Positions 16,419-24,752 of a stretch of 64,000 nucleotides of DNA are shown here, piece after piece. The stretch covers positions 1-64,000 of the forward strand of contig JAKLIX010000012.1 of NCBI GenBank assembly GCA_022709385.1, in the 5' to 3' direction. Each line of letters begins with the position of its first letter. Positions within the stretch are counted from its first letter, which is position 1. The position numbers were made by a program, and so were the translations under genes. The notes beneath the pieces are model-generated. The model was not told the DNA's origin and did no database searches. It saw nothing but the letters and a program-made list of their open reading frames with translations. Source of the stretch: Bacteroidota bacterium (GTDB lineage Bacteria; Bacteroidota; Bacteroidia; Bacteroidales; CAIXZF01).

Positions 16419-16475
16419 TTATACCGAAAGAACACAGGAATGCGAAAAAAGTGTTCCCATAGTCATCGGTATAAA
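16419..16475 (-). repeat. Flank module Y of the core-repeat composite (copy at core F)
   Basis: On the minus strand it reads TTTATACCGATGACTATGGG through TTTTTTCGCATTC to TTCTTTCGGTATA and matches 3534-3590. It lies on the left of core F, whereas the same module lies on the right of core C. Confidence 0.65.
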
Positions 16476-16480
16476 GAATC

Positions 16481-16584
16481 TTCACTCATACTTAACGGGT
16501 TTGCATCTGCAAAGATGTTTAGTAAGAGTATTGCCGTACACCGCTGTAGTCTATATTTTCGGAAAACCATTCTGTGTCGGCATA
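16481..16584 (+). repeat. 105-bp core repeat, copy F (inverted relative to its flanks)
   Basis: It runs from CACTCATACT to GTGTCGGCATA. Stem arms are ACTCATACT (16484-16492) and AGTAAGAGT (16521-16529) with one mismatch, and ATTGCCGTACACCG is intact. Modules Y (left) and X (right) surround it in minus orientation, while the core is in plus orientation. At copy C all three share one orientation. The gene-free stretch 16228-16763 is thus REP hairpin, composite repeat and yifB fragment. Confidence 0.8.
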
Positions 16585-16586
16585 GG

Positions 16587-16618
16587 CGAAAATCGCTTCG
16601 CATTTTTCACTACGATTC
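16587..16618 (-). repeat. Flank module X of the core-repeat composite (copy at core F)
   Basis: The minus strand reads GAATCGTAGTG, then TGCGAAGCGATTTTCG, matching 3392-3421 with a small insertion. It contains a GCGAA(A)/TTCGC hairpin. Confidence 0.6.
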
Positions 16619-16621
16619 AGT

Positions 16622-16758
16622 ATACAACCATCCTGTGATAGAATGCAGCTGTGCGCCGGGGGTGGTGCAGAAATACCTGAGCAGGATCAGCGGACCATTT
16701 CCCTGACAGGATTGACATCCGGGTTGAGGTGGTGCCTGTACCGCTTTAAAAGTGCTGC
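16622..16758 (+). pseudogene. Internal fragment of a second yifB/comM gene
   Basis: The segment matches yifB positions about 15020-15155 at roughly 80 percent by eye, including the block encoding PGVVQKYLSRISGP. The frame breaks right after that (a TGA within CCCTGACAGG). Only about 45 codons remain, with no start or ends. It shows that part of yifB was duplicated, or a yifB paralogue mostly deleted, next to the RAYT element. Confidence 0.8.
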
Positions 16759-16763
16759 TTACA

Positions 16764-19259
16764 TTAAAACTGTGCATATAGCTTCAGATTCAGCTGCCGT
16801 GGTGTAAGGTAGTTAGGAATCGCATATTGGCGATTGGTGATGTCCGCCACCCAGAAATAGGAAACGGTATTACTGATCTGCAGGAGATTGAAAATTTCCA
16901 GGCTGATCCACATCGATTTGAAATGGCGCAGCAGGCTTTTCTGCGATACGAGGGATGTTTCCCCTTTGATTTGTTTGGAGAACCCGATATCCACTCTTTT
17001 ATAGGGCGGTATTTTGTATGTATGCAGGTACCTGGGCGAGTCGGGTGGTCCAAAGCGGAGCGTGGAGCCGAAGACCAGGTTCAGATACATTTTATAGGTC
17101 GGGTTCTGAGGCAGGTAATCCTGGAAGAAGAGGTTGAAATTGACCCGCTGATCGGTGGGTCTGGGTATAAAACCGGGTTCCACCTTCACGCCATCATCCG
17201 TATAATAATAATCATCGAGGATATCTTCCCTGGTTTGCATGACAGAGAGACTTGCCCAGGACTCCGTCCCTTTGACGAATTCGCCGTTCACCCTGAAGTC
17301 AATCCCCACGGCATAACCCCTGGCGTTATTCCTGGCCGAATACCTGATCCTTACATTATCAACTTCGTAGGGAACCAGCTTATCAAGGTATTTGTAATAG
17401 ACTTCGGTTACGAATTTGAAAGGCCGCTGCCAGGCACGAAAATCCCAGTCGCTACCGGCAACCAGCTGGTAAGAGGACTGTGCTTTCAGTTTCTCATTGA
17501 TATTCCCGCTCCTGTCGCGAAGTTCCCGGTAAAAGGGCGGTTGATGGTAAGCGCCGCCCGACAGGCGGAAAACGACGTCTTTCTCCCATGCAGGTTTATA
17601 AGAGAGCGACACTCTGGGTGCGGCAAGGAACTGATCATTCAGATCCCAGTAACTGCACCTGATCCCGGCGGTCAGTGTGAGGCGGGTGCTGTCGGTAAGC
17701 CACGACCAGGTGTTCTGGATAAAGCAGGTATAACGGTTGGAACTGATTTCGTTTTTAGACCGGATGACGTTCTGGAGTAATAATGAATCATATGGCTGAA
17801 TCCCCGGGATCACATATCCCACCGAGTCGGCCTGATGAGGCAGGGCGTATCCTGCAGAGTCGAGCAGGGTCCATTCCCTAAGTTTATCATACACCTCTTC
17901 GCGCTGGTATTTTACACCCCACTGAAAGAAGCGGTGGTCACGCTCCACAGTCCCTCTTTGTTCAATATTAAATACTCTGGCATCCAATTCATTACGTGCA
18001 TGGTTCAGATAACTTCCCACCCCTATCGGCTCGATCGCCTTGCCGAACTCATCACTGCCCCAGTCTGTTTCCAGCCGGCTCAGGTAGTATTGCCCGAGGA
18101 TGTCGAAGCGCTCGGTTTCAAGGGTACGGAAGGCACTTGCAATGAATTTGAGGCTGGTTCTGGAACGGGGTCTGTAGTTCAGGCTCAAAGCTCCAAGGTA
18201 GTTTTCGAAACGATCTTTTTCCTGTCCTTCGAAATACACTTTAAACTGGTAGGCCTCCACCAGGGTGCCAAATGCGGTTTCACGGTCCTGGGGAACGAGT
18301 CTGAAAAGATTCCTGGCATAATTCCCAAGGAAAGACAATTCCAGTTTCTTATTAATATGGAAATTCAGAAATGCCTGGACATCTGTAAAGGATGGTTTGT
18401 ACTCCCCTTTGGTTTGCAGGCTGTTAAGGACATACTGATTGGATTTCTGCCTGATACCAAGCAGGTAATTCAGTTTTTTCCGGGCGGCAGCTCCTTCCAG
18501 GTGGAATGCGGCTCCAAGCAGGCTCATGCTGACCGAGCCGGCGAAGTCGACCGGCTTCTTGTATTGAATATCAAGCACCGACGACATTTTCTCCCCGTAT
18601 TTTGCATCGAATCCGCCCGCGGAGAACTGGATATTGGAGACCAGGTCAGAATTCAGGAAACTGAGTCCTTCCTGTTGTCCGCTCCTTACCAGGAAGGGTC
18701 TGTATATCTCTATATCATTGACGTACACGAGGTTTTCGTCGTAGTTTCCGCCCCTGACAGAATACTGCGAGCTGAGTTCATTATTGGAAGCGACTCCCGG
18801 CATGGTTTTGATCAGGGACTCGACACCGCTGCCCGAAGCACTCGGGATAATGGTTGCGGTCTTCGGATTGATGCGGATCAGGTTGGAGCTTCGGTTCACC
18901 TTATCGTCCTTCACCTCAAAACCGTCGATCTCGGTGATTACGGGCTGGAGTGTTTTATTAACCTCCTTATTTACAGCAGTTTGAAAAAGAAATTTTTCCC
19001 TGACGGACTGGTATCCGAGAAAAGAAAAGACCACCGTAACTTCCTGGCCGACCGGTATTTTGAGCGAATAAGTGCCCTGCTGGCTGGTGGTTGTTCCCTG
19101 TTGCGTACCCAGGATGCTGACATTGACCAGTTGCATGGGTTTACCTGCCGGATCGCTCACCCTTCCATGGATAATGGCATGTTCCTGTGCCATGGTCCGG
19201 AAGGCCGGCAGCAGCAACATCAGCAGTATTAAGGTTCTGATATTCATGCGCCTGATCAT
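16764..19259 (-). CDS. TonB-dependent outer-membrane receptor
   Basis: This 831-residue protein imports a substrate across the outer membrane using TonB energy. It has a signal peptide at 1-25 (to RTMAQ). A carboxypeptidase-D-like regulatory domain at about 27-110 carries IIHGRVSDPAGKPMQLVNVSI. The plug at about 120-235 carries SLIKTMPGVASNNELSSQYSVRGG and NLVYVNDIEIYRP. A 22-strand barrel follows, ending in YLTPRQLNLKLYAQF with a terminal Phe. No SusD partner is adjacent, so a role other than glycan uptake is possible. It overlaps the upstream gene by ATGA, so the two are coupled. Confidence 0.92.
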   Translation of the reverse strand: MIRRMNIRTLILLMLLLPAFRTMAQEHAIIHGRVSDPAGKPMQLVNVSILGTQQGTTTSQQGTYSLKIPVGQEVTVVFSFLGYQSVREKFLFQTAVNKEVNKTLQPVITEIDGFEVKDDKVNRSSNLIRINPKTATIIPSASGSGVESLIKTMPGVASNNELSSQYSVRGGNYDENLVYVNDIEIYRPFLVRSGQQEGLSFLNSDLVSNIQFSAGGFDAKYGEKMSSVLDIQYKKPVDFAGSVSMSLLGAAFHLEGAAARKKLNYLLGIRQKSNQYVLNSLQTKGEYKPSFTDVQAFLNFHINKKLELSFLGNYARNLFRLVPQDRETAFGTLVEAYQFKVYFEGQEKDRFENYLGALSLNYRPRSRTSLKFIASAFRTLETERFDILGQYYLSRLETDWGSDEFGKAIEPIGVGSYLNHARNELDARVFNIEQRGTVERDHRFFQWGVKYQREEVYDKLREWTLLDSAGYALPHQADSVGYVIPGIQPYDSLLLQNVIRSKNEISSNRYTCFIQNTWSWLTDSTRLTLTAGIRCSYWDLNDQFLAAPRVSLSYKPAWEKDVVFRLSGGAYHQPPFYRELRDRSGNINEKLKAQSSYQLVAGSDWDFRAWQRPFKFVTEVYYKYLDKLVPYEVDNVRIRYSARNNARGYAVGIDFRVNGEFVKGTESWASLSVMQTREDILDDYYYTDDGVKVEPGFIPRPTDQRVNFNLFFQDYLPQNPTYKMYLNLVFGSTLRFGPPDSPRYLHTYKIPPYKRVDIGFSKQIKGETSLVSQKSLLRHFKSMWISLEIFNLLQISNTVSYFWVADITNRQYAIPNYLTPRQLNLKLYAQF

Positions 19260-19900
19260 TGTCCGGATTTAAATTTCCCTTCCCGCCACATTTTGATGAA
19301 CTGCGCCCAGGCAAAAGGATTCAGCAGGTTATTGGGGGGAAGCTGACCCACATAATAGAGCTTGCTGGTTTGCCTGTCAATATAATTCCGGTAATTCATT
19401 GTACCATCCATGGCAACATGTCTGGCTCTTTCGCGGATTTCCATTCTGGCCAGGTTTTTCCGGGCGAGTTCATAGTCATCGTCGGGGATATCAAGGTGAA
19501 CGAAGGCCTGCTTGAACTGTTCAACGCTGGGCCAGGGGTAGATTACCGATTCGCTGAGAAAGATGGTATCGGATGTCAGGGCCTGGATCAGGGAATACCT
19601 GTTATTGGTGAGGGTATCGGGGATGGTGAAGGCGGATTGTTTAAAACCCATGGCAGTGAACACAATCACATCCTTCTTTTTTGCAACGAAGGAAAAATAG
19701 CCGTTATAATCGGAAGTGGTTCCTCTGTTGGCATTGCGGATGATAATATCGCAGAAAGGCACTGTTTGCAAGCTGTCGGATGTGACGATCACGCCGGAGA
19801 ACTGCACCAGATCCGGATCCCTGGCAGGTTGAGCCTGCGAGAGGCCGACGGACATCAGGAGTAATAAAGGAATCAGCCGGAGTGACAGGACAGGGTTCAT
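19256..19900 (-). CDS. Exported protein with carboxypeptidase-D-like regulatory domain
   Basis: This 214-residue protein has a signal peptide at 1-23 (to LSQAQ). A CarboxypepD_reg-like beta sandwich at about 33-105 (FSGVIVTSDSLQTVPFCDIIIRNA, then GTTSDYNGYFSFVAKKKDVIVF) is the same fold as the N-terminal domain of the TonB receptor that follows. The C-terminal half is charged and helical, ending KMWREGKFKSGQ. Its stop overlaps the receptor start (ATGA), which suggests that it assists that receptor. Function is otherwise unknown. Confidence 0.8.
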   Translation of the reverse strand: MNPVLSLRLIPLLLLMSVGLSQAQPARDPDLVQFSGVIVTSDSLQTVPFCDIIIRNANRGTTSDYNGYFSFVAKKKDVIVFTAMGFKQSAFTIPDTLTNNRYSLIQALTSDTIFLSESVIYPWPSVEQFKQAFVHLDIPDDDYELARKNLARMEIRERARHVAMDGTMNYRNYIDRQTSKLYYVGQLPPNNLLNPFAWAQFIKMWREGKFKSGQ

Positions 19901-20101
19901 GCGGGTAAAGGGAGTAAACGAATCCGGCTGATGATTATTATAAGCATTGCTGCCGGGCGGAAAAAAAGCTTGAACAAGAGATGTCCAACCTTACCAGGCC
20001 TGGCTTGGGTAAAAGAGAAAACAGCAGGATAACTCAGGAGTTTGAAGTGTGCTGGGCCATTCAAATACCGCTGGCAGCCAAGCCGGTACACCGGGAGTGG
20101 A

Positions 20102-20338
20102 TCAGAGGATGAATCCTTTCTCCTTTGCTTCACGGATGGCGAGGGAGATTCCCTTTTTATTGATGTTTTTGATACCGGCGGCAGAGACTTTCAGGGTAAC
20201 CCACCTGTCTTCCTCGGGGATGTAGAAGCGTTTTGTCTGCAGGTTTACGTTAAATTTCCTTTTAGTCTTGATATTGGAATGGGAGACATGGTTCCCGACG
20301 ATGGCTTTTTTTCCGGTTATTTGACAAATTCTGGCCAT
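20102..20338 (-). CDS. rpmB: 50S ribosomal protein L28
   Basis: This 78-residue protein is full length for L28. It starts [21 protein letters not shown], has the usual [15 protein letters not shown] block and ends [11 protein letters not shown]. In most Bacteroidetes rpmB is followed by rpmG (L33) and a DUF4295 gene. Here the 200 bp downstream (19901-20101) hold no recognisable gene, so the usual trio is broken up. Confidence 0.97.
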   Translation of the reverse strand: MARICQITGKKAIVGNHVSHSNIKTKRKFNVNLQTKRFYIPEEDRWVTLKVSAAGIKNINKKGISLAIREAKEKGFIL

Positions 20339-20433
20339 GGCGCAAAAAGGTTTAAATGGTCTCTTTTAAAAAGGAGTGCAAAGGTCGGTAGTTTTCCGAT
20401 AACTTCCAAGGATTTCCGGAATTATATTTTTTA

Positions 20434-20487
20434 ATGTGGCACATGGGGATGCCATGTGACACATCGGTGGGCCATGTGTCACATCGG
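20434..20487. repeat. Triple ATGTG(A/T)CACAT palindrome between cinA and rpmB
   Basis: There are three units: ATGTGGCACAT (20434-20444), CCATGTGACACATCGG (20452-20467) and CCATGTGTCACATCGG (20472-20487). The last two are direct copies with the centre base swapped, and each can pair with the other as a hairpin. The stop codon of cinA (20479-20481) lies inside the third unit. Confidence 0.85.
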
Positions 20488-21735
20488 TGGGAGTTCTTTC
20501 AGAAGGGCTTTACGCAAGATGTTGAGTGCCGAGAGTGCGGCTTTGTGTATGTTCCTGCCGCGGTCCTCTCCCAAATGGAACACTTCCGCAACGACTTCTT
20601 TTTCAGATGCTAACGCAATCCAGGTAGTGCCAACCGGTTTTTGTTCACTGCCACCTGCCGGTCCGGCAATTCCGGAAACAGCCAGGGCGAAGTCGGCATT
20701 CAGCAGCTTCCTGACATTCAATGCCATATTGCTGACTACCTGTTCGCTGACCGCCCCGTGAGCCTCAATGAGGTCAGCGTTTACGCCGAGTATATTGATC
20801 TTCACTTCATTGGAATACGCGATGATACTTCCGCGATAATAGGCGGAACTTCCCGGCACAGCAGTGATCCTGTGACTGAGATATCCCCCGGTGCAACTTT
20901 CAGCTGTAACCAGGGTTTTGCCCAGCTTCAGCAACATGCGGCCGGTGACATCTTCAAGGGTATCTTCATCGTAGCCAAAAACCAGGTCGGAAAGAAGCGT
21001 TCTGAGACGCTTCAGCTGCTCTTGCATCTCTGCATGCAGTGCTCCTTTGTCACTGCCATAGCCCGATAAGCGCAGTCTGACGATACCCGGCTGCGGAAGA
21101 TAAGCCAGTTTGATGTGAGCGGGAAGCCTGTCCTCCCAGTCGCGGATCTTTTCGGCAATAAAGGACTCTCCCACACCCTGGGTAAGCACGGTTTTATGAA
21201 TAATCGCATGACCGCCGAACCTTTCCCTGAGCCGGGGAAGCACATGATCCGTGAGGATGGGTTTCATTTCGAAGGGAACGCCGGGAAGTGACACATAGAT
21301 CACACCTGCTTTCTCGAACCACATCCCGGGCGCCGTTCCATGTAAATTCCGGAAAGCGGTACAGGATTCCGGAATTTCAGCCTGCTCCCTGTTCAGTTTG
21401 CTCATCGGGTATCCGCGGACCTGGTAAAGGTGCATGATGTTCTCCAGGGAAGCTTCATGAAGGACCAGTTTGGTATCGAAATACTTACACAATGCTGCTT
21501 TGGTAATGTCATCCCTGGTGGGGCCGAGTCCTCCGGTGATAACGATTAAAGCGGCACTGGGAGCAGCCTTTCGCAGTGTTTCAAGTATCTGCTTCTCATT
21601 GTCGGATATCACAGTGTGCTGCCTCACAGTGATCCCTGCATCAGAAAGCTGCTGCCCTATCCAGGCTGCATTGGTGTTAATCACCTGTCCAATCAGTAAT
21701 TCATCTCCGATGCTGATAATTTCTGCGTATGGCAT
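20479..21735 (-). CDS. cinA: CinA: nicotinamide-nucleotide amidohydrolase / competence-damage protein
   Basis: This 418-residue protein has the two CinA domains. The N-terminal MoCF-like domain (MPYAEIISIGDELLIGQVINTN) carries GGLGPTRDDITK. The C-terminal PncC amidase domain carries LVTAESCTGGYLSHRIT and VSGIAGPAGGS. It recycles NMN to nicotinate mononucleotide and may hydrolyse ADP-ribose. The ATG at 21735 is chosen because it starts the conserved domain; a TTG at 21762 would add nine residues. The last residues (ELPPM) and the stop are supplied by a palindromic repeat, so the native C-terminus may have been replaced. Confidence 0.93.
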   Translation of the reverse strand: MPYAEIISIGDELLIGQVINTNAAWIGQQLSDAGITVRQHTVISDNEKQILETLRKAAPSAALIVITGGLGPTRDDITKAALCKYFDTKLVLHEASLENIMHLYQVRGYPMSKLNREQAEIPESCTAFRNLHGTAPGMWFEKAGVIYVSLPGVPFEMKPILTDHVLPRLRERFGGHAIIHKTVLTQGVGESFIAEKIRDWEDRLPAHIKLAYLPQPGIVRLRLSGYGSDKGALHAEMQEQLKRLRTLLSDLVFGYDEDTLEDVTGRMLLKLGKTLVTAESCTGGYLSHRITAVPGSSAYYRGSIIAYSNEVKINILGVNADLIEAHGAVSEQVVSNMALNVRKLLNADFALAVSGIAGPAGGSEQKPVGTTWIALASEKEVVAEVFHLGEDRGRNIHKAALSALNILRKALLKELPPM

Positions 21736-21884
21736 ATTATGAATCCAAAATAATATTGACAACTAGAATTAAACTCACCCTTGTCATTGATGACTTTTTT
21801 GTCTAAAGTTAAAGGTTCAGCTAAACTTCTACATTTCAAACGCCAAACGATACGTACCATGGCTTCAGAAAGCCGCTGCTTACC

Positions 21885-22775
21885 TCATGACATCATGGAG
21901 GTAAAGCCCAAATCCCTGGGGATGATAGACATTACCGGAATATCTGAGATGCGGATGATTTCCTGGGCACTGGAACTGACAAAAAACTCAATGAGACTGA
22001 GCTCCTGCTGGGTCATGATGATGATCAGATCGATATCGCCCTGTTCTTTGGCATAGCGAAGGATGATAGGCACCAGGCTTTTCTCTTTTCCGCCTGCCTC
22101 CACAAGCTCAGCCTGGCATTTCACCCCGGCAGCTTCGATAAAGTCCTTAACCTGTTTAAGTTGCACATTCAACTGGTAAACCACCGCTTCGTTATTTTTC
22201 GACCAGAGCGCCGACATCACTTTTACGGTGGCATTAAAATGCTTCGCGATTTCAATGGCCTTATTGACTTTCTGACGTGTTTCCTGGGTAAGGTCCAGTG
22301 GGAGCAGGATGCTTCTGCAACCTTTGTAAAGATGAGGATTGTTGATGGTGATCACCGGGCAGGGTGCCGATCTGATCACACGGGAGGTATTCGCCCCTAT
22401 GGGAGTACGGCCACCGATACTGTCTTCATCCTGGCTCCTGGTGCCCATCATGATGAAGCGGGATTGGAGGATATCGGCAACCCTGATGATCTCGGTGTGT
22501 ACTTTTCCTTCGCGCACCATGATACTCACATCCAAACCACTGTCCTTCCTTGCTTTTTCGGCGATTGTACCAAGGCTTTCTTCTATTTTAGCCTTTCTCT
22601 TGAGAAAATCGTCCTCTGAGAAAAGACCTCTCAGTAAACCGGGTTCCTCGTAAACATACAATAAAACCAGGTCGAGCCCGATCAGCCTGCCAAGGTTGTA
22701 GGACTGTTCCATAGCAATCAGTGAAAGGTCGTTAAAATCGACGGGGATCAGAATGTTATTGGTCAGTTCACTCAT
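21885..22775 (-). CDS. Tandem universal stress protein
   Basis: This 296-residue protein has two UspA domains. The first (1-145) begins NNILIPVDFNDLS and carries the nucleotide-binding loop MGTRSQDEDSIGGRTPIGANTSRVI. The second (about 155-296) begins SILLPLDLTQETRQKV and has a degenerate loop (IIMTQQELSLIEFFVSSSAQEIIRIS). Only the first domain therefore looks able to bind ATP. A TATATTTG -7 box lies at 22806-22813 on the minus strand. It stands alone, with divergent and unrelated neighbours. Confidence 0.88.
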   Translation of the reverse strand: MSELTNNILIPVDFNDLSLIAMEQSYNLGRLIGLDLVLLYVYEEPGLLRGLFSEDDFLKRKAKIEESLGTIAEKARKDSGLDVSIMVREGKVHTEIIRVADILQSRFIMMGTRSQDEDSIGGRTPIGANTSRVIRSAPCPVITINNPHLYKGCRSILLPLDLTQETRQKVNKAIEIAKHFNATVKVMSALWSKNNEAVVYQLNVQLKQVKDFIEAAGVKCQAELVEAGGKEKSLVPIILRYAKEQGDIDLIIIMTQQELSLIEFFVSSSAQEIIRISDIPVMSIIPRDLGFTSMMS

Positions 22776-22805
22776 CTTTGATTAATTTTGGGGGATTATT
22801 GACTG

Positions 22806-22813
22806 CAAATATA
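22806..22813 (-). promoter_or_regulatory. -7 promoter box for the universal stress gene
   Basis: The minus strand reads TATATTTG, matching TAnnTTTG, 31 bp upstream of the ATG at 22775. No convincing -33 TTTG is seen. Confidence 0.4.
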
Positions 22814-22948
22814 TACCGAAACCGGATAAGCCTGCAGCATGAGAAAGCAGTTCTGCAAAGGCATTGTTAAATATTTTCCTTTTCAATTCTGCGTGGCATA
22901 TGAAGAGCATAACAAATACAGCTGCGGGTTGTTTAAAACACTTATATT

Positions 22949-23824
22949 ATGTTAAATCCTATTGGAGGTGCCGAACTGATCCTGAATCCTGACGGCAGTA
23001 TCTACCATTTGCATCTCAGAGCGGAAGACGTTGCGGATACTGTCATCGTAGTGGGAGATGTGGGGCGTGTGAGAAATATTTCAAAGCATTTTGAAAAGCT
23101 GGACACAGAAAGGCAAAATCGTGATTTTCTGACACATACGGGTTGGTACAAGGGAAAAAGGATCACAGTGCTTTCGACCGGTATCGGTGCGGACAACATT
23201 GACATCGTAATAAACGAACTGGATGCCGTTGTCAACATTGATTTATTGCAAAGGACTCCGAAAGCAGAAAAAAGGAAGTTGCACATTATCAGGCTTGGCA
23301 CGAGCGGCGGGCTACAGGCCGGAATACCAGTGGATTCATTTGTGGTTTCCGGGTGGGGATTGGGATTTGACTCCCTCATTCATTTTTACGAAGCGGGAAA
23401 AAAAGTGGAAGACATTCCGATGTCGGAGGCATTCATCCGTTTCATGAAGTGGCCGGCGGAGTTGTCGCGTCCCTATTTTGTGAAAGGATCTGAGCTGTTG
23501 ATGCAGGTCATCGGCAAAGACCTTTACCACGGGATTACGGCCACGGCACCAGGCTTTTATGGTCCTCAGGGTCGTTCGCTCCGGCTGACCCCTTTCGACA
23601 GCGGATTTATCGATAAACTCACGGAATTCGAATACCAGGGTATGCGGATCGTGAACTTTGAAATGGAAACCTCGGCACTTTACGGGCTTTCAAGAATGCT
23701 TGGTCATGAGGCTATTTCAGTTTGCGTGGCCGTTGCGAACCGTCCGAAAAATGAATTCTCAAAAGACTACCGGGCTGCTGTTGATAAATTGATCATTCTT
23801 TTACTCGGGCGGCTCACGGCATAA
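22949..23824 (+). CDS. Nucleoside phosphorylase (uridine phosphorylase-like)
   Basis: This 291-residue protein of the PNP/UDP phosphorylase superfamily splits nucleosides with phosphate for base salvage. Visible motifs are VIVVGDVGRVRNISKHF, the phosphate-side block STGIGADNIDIVINEL, IRLGTSGGLQ and the ribose-binding NFEMETSALYGLSRMLGH. Substrate choice between uridine and other nucleosides cannot be set from this. The Bacteroidetes branch is annotated as uridine phosphorylase-like. The next gene starts 39 bp downstream. Confidence 0.85.
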   Translation: MLNPIGGAELILNPDGSIYHLHLRAEDVADTVIVVGDVGRVRNISKHFEKLDTERQNRDFLTHTGWYKGKRITVLSTGIGADNIDIVINELDAVVNIDLLQRTPKAEKRKLHIIRLGTSGGLQAGIPVDSFVVSGWGLGFDSLIHFYEAGKKVEDIPMSEAFIRFMKWPAELSRPYFVKGSELLMQVIGKDLYHGITATAPGFYGPQGRSLRLTPFDSGFIDKLTEFEYQGMRIVNFEMETSALYGLSRMLGHEAISVCVAVANRPKNEFSKDYRAAVDKLIILLLGRLTA

Positions 23825-23862
23825 AAGCGGCTAAGCTTACTTTCGTATTTCAAATAATTCGC

Positions 23863-24738
23863 TTGGAAACCCCAGACCAGAAAGAAACCATCGCCCTGAT
23901 CAGGCTGCTTGATGAACCCGATGCGGAGGTATACCACATGCTTTCCGATAAGATCACAAGCTTGGGGAATAGTGTCATACCCATGCTTGAAGCGGCCTGG
24001 GAAAAAACCCTCAACCCGGTGATCCAGCACCGACTGGAGGAGATTATCCACCTGATACAGTACAATGAACTGAAATCCGCGCTTGCGGCATGGGGTTCAC
24101 AGGAACAGCCCGACCTTCTGGACGGGATACTGCTGATCTGTCTTTATCAGTACCCCGAACTCGACAGGGCTGCCATCACGGCAAACATTGAACAGATAAA
24201 ATGGGATATCTGGCTGGAACTTAACGACAATCTCACCGCACTGGAAACGATCCGGGTACTCAACCATGTGTTGTTTTCAACGCAGCGTTTCGGTCCTGAC
24301 AAACAACAGGCAAACAGGCTGCAGCACATCTTCATCAACAACCTGCTGGAAAGCAAACGCGGCAACCCCCTTTCGCTCGGATTGCTTTACCTGGTACTTG
24401 CATCGAAACTCGACTTACCTGTTTACGGCATCAGGCTTCCCGAACATTTTATCCTCTGCTGGCTGGACGACATCCACGGCTCAGGCCGCTATTCCAGAAC
24501 AGAATCTGCGAAAGTCCTGTTTTACATCAACCCTTTTCGCAAAGGAACAGTATTTGGCGCCGGCGAAATTGACGAATACCTTTTCCATCTGAAGCTCGAA
24601 GCCAGCGATGAATATTATCTACCGGCCACTGTCACCGAAATCGTAAAAACCCTGATTACCGATCTTGCCAGGACTTACCGTGAATTCAAGCTGGATATAA
24701 AGGCCCTTGAGGTTGAAGCACTTTCAGAGTTATTCTGA
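23863..24738 (+). CDS. SirB1/transglutaminase-like family protein
   Basis: This 291-residue protein has N-terminal helical repeats (ALIRLLDEPDAEVYHMLSDKI). A transglutaminase-like SirB1_N region follows (ETIRVLNHVLFSTQRFGPDKQ, KRGNPLSLGLLYLVLASKLDLPVYGIRLPEHFIL). The cysteine expected in catalytic transglutaminases is not obvious, so it may be a non-enzymatic relative. No ATG is available near the N-terminus. TTG at 23863 is the likeliest start, and the frame is open upstream. Function is unknown. Confidence 0.75.
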   Translation: METPDQKETIALIRLLDEPDAEVYHMLSDKITSLGNSVIPMLEAAWEKTLNPVIQHRLEEIIHLIQYNELKSALAAWGSQEQPDLLDGILLICLYQYPELDRAAITANIEQIKWDIWLELNDNLTALETIRVLNHVLFSTQRFGPDKQQANRLQHIFINNLLESKRGNPLSLGLLYLVLASKLDLPVYGIRLPEHFILCWLDDIHGSGRYSRTESAKVLFYINPFRKGTVFGAGEIDEYLFHLKLEASDEYYLPATVTEIVKTLITDLARTYREFKLDIKALEVEALSELF

Positions 24739-24752
24739 GAAATCCGGCAACT

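Noticed and set aside
17835-19232. A 465-codon open frame on the plus strand opposite the TonB receptor
   Set aside because: It is the antisense shadow of a well-supported receptor gene, has no family motifs and has low-complexity-free but random-looking composition.
19897-20133. A 78-codon frame overlapping the end of rpmB
   Set aside because: It overlaps the ribosomal gene in another frame and has no family resemblance; the interval looks non-coding.
21758-21770. GACAACTAGAATT shared with the inverted-repeat arm at 3704-3716
   Set aside because: Only 13 bp match with no extension on either side, which is expected by chance several times in 64 kb.
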